From Aphrophora alni (lineage: Eukaryota > Arthropoda > Insecta > Hemiptera > Aphrophoridae): a stretch of 64,000 bases of DNA. Shown one piece after another: positions 38,037-46,138 of this stretch. The stretch lies in assembly GCA_963513935.1 (NCBI GenBank), contig OY740768.1:59574004-59638003 (forward strand), in the 5' to 3' direction. The notes under the pieces are model-generated. The model saw nothing but the letters and a program-made list of their open reading frames with translations, did not search any database and had not been told where the DNA came from. The position numbers and the translations under genes were made by a program. How positions within the stretch are numbered: the stretch's first letter is position 1; each line of letters starts with the position of its first letter.

Positions 38037-39663
38037 TCACTTTTCCTTTCTATTAGGGGTTGGTTCTCTAACAAACCGCCTGTCCGGAACTCTCGGGTCA
38101 TTGCTCGTTCCTTCATTGTTTCCCTGTCTTCTCCACTCAACTGGTTTATGACCTTGTTCTCGCCATGGAGTCACATGGTCACTCGGTCGTCTACCCCAAT
38201 TATTCGGTCTGTTGTTGTTTACATTTTCCCTAAAATTTCCTCTATTATTGTTCACCCTTTCCCTTTCATTAACTTCTTCTATTTTTGCGTGTTCGAACTC
38301 CATGAGCAGTTTTATAAATTCCGTTTTCTTTTTGATTCCCCGTGTAATGATCGCAAATTAATATATTTGGATGGAAATGCTTTCCCGCCTTATACACTAA
38401 TTGTTCCTCTGCTAACGGTGGACTTAACTCGGAACATTGTAGCATTAACATTTCCACATATGAAATTGCCTCTTCGTTCATCCTTCCTCTAAATTTCCCA
38501 AACTCTAATTGATCCCTATTTTTAGCCTGAATAATCTCATTGAAGTATTTCTCCCTAAATAATTCCTCGAATTCATTAAAATTTCGTATGGATTCTCTGT
38601 GGAGTCCCCACCAGATGTATGCCTCGTCTCTCATATATCTGCCAACCCAATTCATATTGTCTCCTATTATGGTTTCACTAATTTCCCTCATGATTTTTAG
38701 AAATTGCATCGGGAACCGCTCTATTCCCGAGAAACTAACGTTCCTATATTCCTGCTCGATTATGCACCCTTCTCCTGAATTCTTTACAGTTCTTAATTTC
38801 TTATCCAATTCTATTAATTTTTTCGCAACCTCATCCATTTTCGCGTTGTTATTTACGAAGTTTTTATTACAATTTCCCTCAATTTCTTTATCTTTTCCCG
38901 CAAGTTCCTCCAATCGAGTGTCTACAGCGATTCCGCGGCTTTCGATCTCTTGCACGCGAACCTCCGTCTCCGCGCGATATCCCTTCACACGATCTTCGAA
39001 TTCTTCTCCCGTTTTCTTCAATTTCTCTTCGAATCCCGTTAGAATTTCCGCGACTCGAACCTCGACCATTTCGACTTGATTGGTTATTCCATCACAACGT
39101 TCATCAACCCTTTTATTTATTCTTTCCTCCACTGCTTTCACGCTGTTTTGTAATTCCTCTCGGATTTCCCCGAAATTTCCCTCAATTCTTTCAAAACCCT
39201 TCCGGTTTTCTTCCGCCATCTTTTCCGCGTTTTTATCGGCTTTTTCCGCGATCCTCCGGATTTCCTCTGCCGTTTTCTCCGTGTTTCTCCGGTTTTCGTC
39301 TGCCGTTTTTCGGTTTTCTTCCGCCGTTTTTTCCGCGATCCTCCGGTTTTCTTCCGCCATCTTTTCCGCGATCCTCCGGTTTTCCTCCGCCATCCGCTCT
39401 AACATTTCCTGTAACATTGCCATACCCGCGTTTCCTGACTGTACTGCCGCCGATGTTGTTAGATTTTGATTGTGTACTTCCGTCCCCGCCCGTGAATTTA
39501 CGTTACTTTCTATTTCTAATTCCCCATTTTGATTTATTGACTCTAATTGTTCCCTTTCTTGACTAAAATTTAAACTCCCGCTATTTAATCCCAATTGATT
39601 GTGTATTTCACTTTCATCTGCCATTTTAAGTTCTAATTCCCTCTTTTTACTCCTGGTTAACAT
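38037..39663 (-). pseudogene. Gypsy C gag (coiled coil plus capsid, frameshifted)
   Basis: The ATG at 39661-39663 opens MLTRSKKRELELKMADES. From about residue 93 (39393 down to 39199) an 11-residue repeat of the form MAEENRRIAEK occurs five to six times, a hendecad coiled coil. More coiled coil follows to about residue 290. A capsid-like region (ERFPMQFLKIM, DEAYIWWGLHRES, FREKYFNEI) follows. The frame is lost near 38360: the native sequence continues in the neighbouring frame (TEFIKLLMEFEHAKIEEV) to a basic, N/R-rich tail with a stop at 38037. No zinc knuckle is present; the Arg-rich tail (about 38040-38270) probably does the RNA binding. It is the same gag type as 46139-47269. Confidence 0.85.
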
Positions 39664-39775
39664 AAACAATACTACTCTAACTTATTATCTATCACACAAT
39701 ATTTCCTTTAACAATATTAATATTCTTATCTTCTAACAATTCTATACTAGCAATTTAAAGTTCTCTTTAAATGAG

Positions 39776-39793
39776 CCACGCGGTGGAGCGCCA
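39776..39793 (-). promoter_or_regulatory. Gypsy C primer-binding site
   Basis: On the minus strand TGGCGCTCCACCGCGTGG starts one base after the LTR end. TGGCGC-type sites next to the LTR are typical of arthropod Gypsy elements and would pair with the 3' end of a tRNA ending in CCA. I have not identified the tRNA. Confidence 0.75.
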
Positions 39794-39794
39794 A

Positions 39795-41457
39795 ATATAA
39801 CATTTCAGATGTTATATTTTAATTTTATTTAATTTACCAATTTATTTAAACAAAAGCCACACGTTGGTGAGCCAAATATAACATTTCAGATGTTATATAT
39901 TTATTTATTTTAATGATTTACTTTAAATTTAATTTACTTTCTTTTTTTAATTATTTTTGAAAAACTAGGATGGTTTAATTAAATTAATTCCACAAAACAA
40001 ATTTTTACCCTTTAACTATCTTCAGGATTTATTACCAGACAATTATTTATAAAACAAGTATCAATTCAATTAATTATTCATTTCAATCTTAAGACTACTT
40101 CATTCTCTCACACTTTCATTCTTTAAAACTAATTTACGCTAATACACAATATTATGGATGACAATTTTAAAATCTTAATTGATTATTTAATTTACATAAA
40201 AAAAACTCTACGGATGTTTCTACAGATCTCGTCTTAATGTTCTTATTAATTTTATATCAAATTTATTACAAAAAAACAATTTCCTTTAATTAACTTATAT
40301 TATTTCCAAATTACTTTTATTTTGCCGGCTAGCTCAATTACTTTACTTTTAATTTCAATTATAAAAAACTTGACTCTTATCTCGGGCATGGGAACTTTTA
40401 TGGCTCATCAAAGTGAAATACTAGATTCTAATAATTATTGATTATAAATTTTGGTACTTATCAAACAGTTACTCCTCGTTCTCTATTTTGGCACTTGTAC
40501 ACAACACAATCACTAACGAAGCACTAACACAAGTATCCTTATCCTGGGAGGTCGGATGCTGCAATCCCTGGTTCATTGACGGATGTTGAATCTCTGGTGT
40601 TACGTCCGCTAAACTCGGTTCGGTCTCCTTACTCGTTCTCAAACTAACTATTGATTTCGACGCGATGAATTTCTCCTCTTCCTTTATAATTTTAATACTC
40701 TTTGACTCTATTTTAATTATGATTACTAAAAAACTACAAAAAAACTACTAACTTTTGTGGCGACTCTGCCTTTAAGTTACTCGACGATTTTGAATTAAAC
40801 CCTCAGGTTCTCAGTTTAACTCTTAACACCTCCTTCTCTGATTCCCAGCTGTAAGCCAAGACCTACACGCTCTCAACCCTAGTTCTAGACTGACGCTTCT
40901 TCCCGTTGGACTTAACCTCTCCCGATTTTCAAGTGCAGCGTCCTCCTCTCTTATTGGTCAATCTCTCATTTTTTGAAACTCAGATTTCTTCTGATTGGAC
41001 ATCTAAACTTTCTAAAATCGTTATTTTTTTTTACGTGCGTTGACTTCGCCCTCGGAGATACCGTTAGGTATTTACTTTCTCATTTTTTCTTGGTTCCCAG
41101 TTTATGACACGCAGCTGCGTTGAGTAGCAAAACTCCGTTATGTTTTCTGCCTTTTTTTTATTTATGTCGGCGAACTTTCTTCCCTCAAAGAAAACAGAAT
41201 GTTTTCTTTTCCTTGTCCTAGTCACGTTCGTCAATTAGTACAGTTATCCTCCAAACTTGACTTTGCAGCTGCTATGTCGGTATGGTTGCTTGTTCACATG
41301 TGTTTTGTCTCAATTTACATATTCTTACAATTATTTATTAATATTAACTTTTTTTATCGATTTTTATTATTTTAATATTTGATACTAGGCATAATTAATT
41401 ATTTATCCATTGTGATCGTTTGAGATCGTTATAATATATTTAAGTATACGGTTGTAA
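39795..41457 (-). repeat. Gypsy C 5' LTR (outer end uncertain)
   Basis: The low-coordinate end is certain from the match with 37722-38005 and the adjacent primer-binding site. It contains a second PBS-like stretch inside the LTR at 39857-39874 (TGGCTCACCAACGTGTGG on the minus strand), flanked by two copies of the LTR terminus. The middle (40500-41000) is GC-richer and may hold the promoter. The high-coordinate end is a guess. Confidence 0.6.
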
Positions 41458-42596
41458 CTTTAATTTATATTTGGCATAAGTTAAACAAAAAATACGAAGC
41501 GATTCATTTGAGATATCCATAAAGTATAAAGACATTGACAGTATTAAAACATTTGCCGTTTTAAAAATATTAATGACTCTTTTTAAAATGATTCTTTATT
41601 AAAGCTATTATTTTTTACAATAGACTAGTTCATTGTATGATCTTCCGGGAAATCAATTTGAGTGTATGTTATAAAGAGTTATGTTTGTAAGTACAAATAA
41701 ATAGTGTCTTGTGCTTTTGTAAATATTTACAACTATGTTTGTAAGTACAAATAAAATATTTTAACAAATAGGAAGTTGTTGTAATCAGTTTTTAATTATA
41801 CTTACATATGTTTTACTCGTATTCTTTAGCGACGACAGTATAACACGTTTTTTTAAATATTGTAGACAAATGCATACAATTTCATATGCTGGCCAATTAT
41901 TCCGTATGTTAGTAAAGTAAAGAAGAAATCTACTATTTTTTTTTGTAATGACACTTACATTGTAATATGTGCAACAATTTATTCATTGTATTCTATCGTT
42001 CTAACTAAAATAGAATATTGCAGAATCAAATATATATTAACAAATAAAATATTTTAAATTCCGTTAATATACCTACCGTCATTTTTTAAGATCTTTATTA
42101 TCATAATATTTGTAAATAATCACCTACCCAAAATAAAGAACAATTTTTTGAACGCAAATATGATTGATAAATCCTACAAAGAAATAATGCCCCAAATAAT
42201 GTATTAATGTCTATTTTAAAAATATATAACTTCCTTTTGTTCACATATTACATTTAATAGTTCATTACTACTGAACATAGAAGAATATAATTAGGAAAAT
42301 AATACAAATCCCTTTTTGTGATTATATATATAATTACCCAAACATAAATGTTAGAACAAATAGTAGTTACCTATACGTAATATCATAGCAATCCTTCATT
42401 ACAAGTTGGCAATGCGACAACAATTATTTATGTTTGTGTGTTACATTATAGCTCAGATTCAGAGGTTCGAAACAGTTTTGAATACTGTATAAATGTTACA
42501 ACATATTACACTCCATTTATAATAGGAGTAAACAACTGGTTTTAAATTTATTTTTATTTACAGATGCACCTCCCGGGCGTGTGGCAACCATTCTCC
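41458..42596. other. AT-rich non-coding DNA, no gene seen
   Basis: A short duplication, AACTATGTTTGTAAGTACAAATAA, recurs near 41680 and 41731. Nothing else can be supported. Confidence 0.5.
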
Positions 42597-42790
42597 TAAA
42601 AACCTAACCTAACCTAACCTAACCTATCCTAACCTAACCTAACCTAACCTAACATAACCTATCCTAACCTAACCTAACCTATCCTAACTTAACCTAACCT
42701 AACCTAACCTATCCTATCCTAACCTAACCTAACATAACCTAACCTATCCTAACCTATCCTAACCAGACCTAACCTAACCTAACCTAACCA
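42597..42790. repeat. Interstitial telomere-like (CCTAA)n array
   Basis: About 38 units of AACCT with variants (ATCCT, AACAT, AACTT, AACCAG). The complement is (TTAGG)n, the canonical telomere repeat of most insects. The variants show that it has been internal for some time. Confidence 0.93.
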
Positions 42791-42795
42791 ATACC

Positions 42796-42882
42796 AACCG
42801 ATTTACCAACCAAAATATACTTTTTGCAACCAATTTACCAACCAAATCTTGGTAATTTTATCTACGGTTTGGTAAATCGGTT
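42796..42882. repeat. Hairpin-forming inverted repeat
   Basis: AACCGATTTACCAACC (42796-42811) pairs with GGTTTGGTAAATCGGTT (42866-42882) with one bulged base. A third, direct copy AACCAATTTACCAACC lies between them at about 42828. It sits between the telomere-like array and the left terminus of the 42921-45600 element. Confidence 0.8.
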
Positions 42883-42920
42883 CCTAACAAACGTTACGAC
42901 GTTATATATTTAAAAAGGAA

Positions 42921-42966
42921 AAAGGGGGGTGTCGTGTCGTTTTCGGCTACAATTCCAAGGTCACAT
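42921..42966 (+). repeat. Left terminal inverted repeat
   Basis: Pairs with 45543-45600. The shared pattern is AAAGGGG-GTCG-GTCG-TTTCGGCTAC, then ATTCCAAGGTCACA. It has two extra bases and two substitutions near the outer end. Confidence 0.85.
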
Positions 42967-43043
42967 CAAATATCTTCATCTCTACTAAAAAGAATTTTGG
43001 TGGAATGGAGGTAACAAATTACAAAGAATATTATTTTAAAACA

Positions 43044-43057
43044 TTTATTTATTTATT
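43044..43057 (-). terminator. Overlapping polyadenylation signals
   Basis: Three overlapping AATAAA motifs on the minus strand start two bases after the stop codon of the 43059-43772 frame, 80 to 90 bp inside the left terminus. Confidence 0.6.
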
Positions 43058-43058
43058 T

Positions 43059-43772
43059 TTAATTACAAGCACAGAAAACTACTCTTTCTTTGTGCTTAAT
43101 TGCAGTGGTTTTTATCTTGTCCAATTTAACATTAAATTTATAGTTTAAATCTACATTTAGCACTTTTATTTCTCTTTCTAACCAATAATTCGAAACATAC
43201 AATTCATCTAGATTTTGGAACTGCAAAATATAACGGATCTTATGTCTGTAATCAATTTGTTTGATTCCACACACTACTAATTCTGTCCCTTCTTCCAGCT
43301 CTTCCAGCCGACGACACTTTCTTGGAATAACTTTGCCTTTTATTTCTTGCATGCCAAGGGTGGATACTTGCTCCACTTCGTCCTGGTTGTAGGGGAAATC
43401 TTCTGGTTTTTTCCAAGCATCTGTTAGTAGCTTAAGATGCTCTATCTTCGGAAAAGAATGATTATTAAAAGTGGTAAGTCCATTCGTCGTAAATGTAAAA
43501 ATTGTTTCTTCTGTCGCTAAATGCACAATGTCCAGGTCGTTGTTGGAGGTTAAAACAAACCCCTCTTTTGTTAAATTTTGTTTGTCGTTGTAGACATGCA
43601 TTAGCCACGATTTGTACTTTCCTTTAAAGAAGTAAACACTTTTATTCCCATCTCTTTCTGCAAGTATTCCAACAAAGGCATATTTCGCTTTAGTGTTAAC
43701 GGTAAATGCGGAAACCTGGTAGTCTGAATGTATATCTAAATTCTTCCAAGTCTTGTTAAAATATGAGCCCAT
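43059..43772 (-). CDS. C-terminal or third protein of the 42921-45600 element, unknown
   Basis: A 237-codon frame starting at ATG 43772 that overlaps the end of the upstream frame by 37 bases in another phase. The first dozen residues may not be native: the upstream frame ends RERGWAHILTRLGRI while this one begins MGSYFNKTWKNLDIHSDYQV. A one-base change near 43760 would make a single protein. The product is mixed charged/hydrophobic, with a probable beta-rich part (YAFVGILAERDG, SVYFFKGKYKSWLMHV) and a CRRLEELEEGTELVVCG stretch. No signal peptide, membrane span or known motif is seen. It ends in CACN and a TAA beside the poly-A signals. I do not recognise it. Confidence 0.6.
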   Translation of the reverse strand: MGSYFNKTWKNLDIHSDYQVSAFTVNTKAKYAFVGILAERDGNKSVYFFKGKYKSWLMHVYNDKQNLTKEGFVLTSNNDLDIVHLATEETIFTFTTNGLTTFNNHSFPKIEHLKLLTDAWKKPEDFPYNQDEVEQVSTLGMQEIKGKVIPRKCRRLEELEEGTELVVCGIKQIDYRHKIRYILQFQNLDELYVSNYWLEREIKVLNVDLNYKFNVKLDKIKTTAIKHKERVVFCACN

Positions 43773-44383
43773 CCGCGCTCTCTTGTCTCTCTAATAATTT
43801 TCTCTTTCTCCTGCATTTCTTTGTATTCCTCTTTTAAGGAAGCAGCATGTTCCATGTATTCCAATTTTCTCCGTTTTAAGTCAATTTCTTCCAGTTCCAG
43901 TTTTCGTTTCTTCGCAGACAGTAGGTAAACGGTGGAGAATGGTTCTGTTTCCTTTATATTGTAGGGTTGTAGCCTGTTTGTAATATTCGTTCTCTTCTTT
44001 AAAATCTGTGGAATAATATTACTCGTTGGAACCATCCCACAGTTCTCGAGGCTTACATCTTTACAAATCGCCGAGAAAGCAGTACTAGATTTCGAGAAGA
44101 ATGTCTCGCCACTCTTAATGTAGCACTTTTGCACCACACTAACATGCTGTCTATTAGCGATATTTTCCACTATCTCCAAGTAATTTACAGGCAAATAGTT
44201 AAAACTATATGCAGAGAGTACGTAATTAATTATTTTTTTCCTCTGGTCTTGGTCGATTGGTAAAGTAAGTTGCACCCCGGTTAACTTCCTCGTGTTGCTG
44301 TTTCCCCAGTAGGCATATTGTAAAAGATTATTGTACACTACACAGCAACTGTTCTGGAGACTGTCAGCTAATTTCGTCCACAT
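43736..44383 (-). CDS. Middle protein of the 42921-45600 element, unknown, with NLS-like coiled coil
   Basis: A 215-codon frame with ATG at 44383. It is in the same phase as the upstream frame, from which only a TAG at 44417-44419 separates it, so the ATG is probably an internal methionine of a longer protein. Residues 1-150 are uncharacterised (LTGVQLTLPIDQDQRKKIIN, NYLEIVENIAN). Residues 158-203 form a highly charged coiled coil that begins with the nuclear-localisation-like run AKKRKLELEEIDLKRRKLEY. An intact nuclear-entry signal fits a replication or integration factor. The family is unknown to me. Confidence 0.6.
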   Translation of the reverse strand: MWTKLADSLQNSCCVVYNNLLQYAYWGNSNTRKLTGVQLTLPIDQDQRKKIINYVLSAYSFNYLPVNYLEIVENIANRQHVSVVQKCYIKSGETFFSKSSTAFSAICKDVSLENCGMVPTSNIIPQILKKRTNITNRLQPYNIKETEPFSTVYLLSAKKRKLELEEIDLKRRKLEYMEHAASLKEEYKEMQEKEKIIRETRERGWAHILTRLGRI

Positions 44384-44416
44384 TTTAGGGATGGCAACAG
44401 AGTAAAACGGGGCTTC

Positions 44417-45353
44417 CTAGAAATAAATTTTGCTGTCTTCCAGGAGCGTTACACAGCTGTCCAGAGGATGGTCGCCGCTACCGTTGTAGATCGTAGCCTC
44501 CAATCTTGTAATGCCATGCTCCTTACCCAGTGGGGACAGAATCGTCTGTCTTAATCTGGAGTCTGGACAGTTGACAAAATCCACAATGTGGTTAACAATT
44601 TGTTTGTTAACGCCAGGACTCGTAATTTGGCATACGAACTTGTTGTAGATTTTTACTCTTGCACCAGTAGGAGTAATCCAGGTTAGGCAATCTATCCCAA
44701 CAGACTTGTCGTTGTTAACAATTGTATTGTAGTTTTCTTTGTACTGGTCGCCTTGGTAACGAAAGTCATGGTCCTGTACTAAATGCTCACACATCTCTCG
44801 CTTGTTAAAGATCCCCACAAAATCTTGTGTAATGTCCAAATCTATAAGGTAGAAGTCGTGGGTTTGCAGCTCCAATAGTATTTCGGGCATTTTTTCCTGT
44901 AGAGTAGCCAACTCAACATCCGCTAACTCTACTTTGTAGGGGATTGAAATGGGATTTTTAAATTTCTTTGCAATGGCTTGCATCCCATCTGCTCCAATAA
45001 TATTGCATACACGTTTCACCATAGGTCTCTTTCCATTCAAAGGGAATGGTAATTTTACTTTTACGCCATGTCTTGCGGAAACAAAATCCGTAAATTTGCC
45101 ACGAAGATAACTGTTAAATGCTCCACAGATATTCTTCTTTACGAGGCATTATGTTGTCGCAGAATGGTTTTGTAAGCGGAGTTAGTGGTTTTATATTAAC
45201 TCCAGACAGCAACTCTTCTCCTTGCGAATAATTAATATTTCCAATATCTGTTACCAGGTTGTTGTTGTGCAGATTTTCTTCCAGAAGCCAAAGTCCAAAT
45301 CGTTCGTTGGTTGGTTTAATCCTGCTACCCAAGAGCTCGGAGACCTTATACAT
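44417..45353 (-). pseudogene. Replication-initiator-like protein, frameshifted
   Basis: The first in-frame ATG is at 45353 (MYKVSELLGSRIKP). The frame is lost near 45135 in a run of A and G, and the native sequence continues in the next frame (NICGAFNSYLRGKFTDFVSA) into the long open frame ending at a TAG at 44417. Motifs: YLIDLDITQDF at about 44819-44851, ARVKIYNKF at about 44636-44662 and HGITRLEATIY at about 44486-44518. An acidic D-x-T-x-D-F strand, a (K)IY-x-K strand and a late R-x-E strand also occur in that order in rolling-circle initiators of the Rep_trans and filamentous-phage gpII type. That similarity is short and remembered, not searched. The catalytic tyrosine cannot be assigned. 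One indel plus one nonsense codon suggest recent decay. Confidence 0.55.
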
Positions 45354-45461
45354 CTTGGAAGGGGCCACGTTCACTATTCAAGCTACTAACGTAAACTGAG
45401 CTATCTCCATCTAATCTCCTTTCTTAAACAGTTAAGTAATCGCGAGTAGTACGCATGCGCA

Positions 45462-45474
45462 GTAACATTGTTAC
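45462..45474. promoter_or_regulatory. Short palindrome upstream of the initiator-like gene
   Basis: GTAAC-ATT-GTTAC is a perfect inverted repeat, next to the self-complementary GCATGC at 45453-45458. It lies about 110 bp upstream of the 45353 start and 125 bp inside the right terminus. It is a candidate for an origin or operator, but nothing proves this. Confidence 0.3.
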
Positions 45475-45542
45475 GCACTGTTGTGCAATCCGGCTGACAT
45501 AGACCAGTCAGAACCTGTCTGTCTAATCTAAACACACCTTCC

Positions 45543-45600
45543 TGTGACCTTGGAATGGTAGCCGAAACGAGGTAGCCGAAAGCGACGCGACTCCCCTTTC
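45543..45600 (-). repeat. Right terminal inverted repeat
   Basis: Reads inward as the partner of 42921-42966, but with the unit CGGCTACCTCGTTT duplicated, so GGTAGCCGAAA appears twice (45558-45568 and 45571-45581). Confidence 0.85.
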
Positions 45601-45850
45601 TTACCTATATGAGAATTGGTGGTGCAGTTAAAGTTATAAACGGAGCATTCTGATTGGACGAGAAGCGGCGGTGCAGTTGAAGATGGAGCATTCTGATTGG
45701 ACGTGAAGCGACGGTGCAGTTGAAGTTATAAATGGAGCATTCTGATTGGACGAGAAGCAGCGGTGCAGTTGAAGTTATAAATGGAGCATTCTGATTGGAC
45801 AAGAAGAGGTCACGTGACCAAATGGACGATTCTGATTGGTCGAAAATAAC
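45601..45850. promoter_or_regulatory. Tandem array of CCAAT-box units
   Basis: A unit of about 60 bp, GGAGCATTCTGATTGGACGAGAAG followed by CGGTGCAGTTGAAGTTATAAAT, occurs four times with small differences (CTGATTGG at about 45650, 45691, 45745 and 45790). A fifth CTGATTGG at 45832 follows GTCACGTGAC. CTGATTGG is the reverse of a CCAAT box and GTCACGTGAC is a palindromic E-box. It lies between the right terminus of the initiator-like element and the Gypsy B gag, so it could serve either as an enhancer-promoter. Confidence 0.7.
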
Positions 45851-46138
45851 TCCATAAGAGCCCATGTTACGGCCAAATCCCTGCGATGTCTACTCCCGGT
45901 TTCGTGTCGTATTAGGGTTCAGAGGGGGAGAGAGGAAATTAAAACATTAAAATTAATTAACCAATAAATTACATTTGTCGTGGTAAAATCGGAAAATTGG
46001 AGGTGTAGGCCTAAAAAGATTGGAGTAAAAATAAATTAAAAATAATTGGGAGTTTTCCAACGCGACAGATCAAAACAAAATTAAATAAATAAAAACAATT
46101 AAATCAAATTAAAATAGTATAAAAAAGCAAAAGTTAAA

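Larger units (their letters stand above)
37722..41457 (-). mobile_element. Gypsy element C (rearranged, pol deleted)
   Basis: Read on the minus strand: an LTR (about 41457 down to 39795), a primer-binding site, a short leader, a broken gag, then only the last ~285 bp of the 3' LTR (38005-37722). Pol, env and most of the 3' LTR are missing, so a single deletion joins the gag end to the LTR tail. The LTR end is fixed by comparing the two copies: both stop at CTGAAATGTTATA. The start of the upstream LTR is not fixed; GTTACAACCG at about 41457, resembling the start of unit R, is a guess. Confidence 0.8.
42921..45600 (-). mobile_element. TIR-bounded element encoding a replication-initiator-like protein
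   Basis: The two ends are imperfect inverted repeats: AAAGGGGGGTGTCGTGTCGT...TTTCGGCTAC...ATTCCAAGGTCACA on the left, and the same pattern read inward from 45600 on the right. Between them the minus strand is almost entirely coding (45353-43059), ends on poly-A signals, and has a roughly 250-bp upstream region. That region contains GTAACATTGTTAC (45462-45474) and ACGCATGCGC. No DDE transposase is visible. No clear target-site duplication was found. It could be a novel transposon group or an endogenised small DNA virus; the sequence alone does not decide. Confidence 0.75.

Noticed and set aside
38540..39469. Plus-strand frames of 179 and 129 codons
   Set aside because: Antisense to the Gypsy C gag; their S/F/R repeats mirror the hendecad repeat.
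42597..42790. True chromosome end
   Set aside because: The array is short, contains many variant units, and is flanked on both sides by ordinary sequence.
45605..45865. 86-codon minus-strand frame with repeated LFLSNQNAPF-like units
   Set aside because: It is a translation of the CCAAT-box tandem array and begins at a non-ATG codon.
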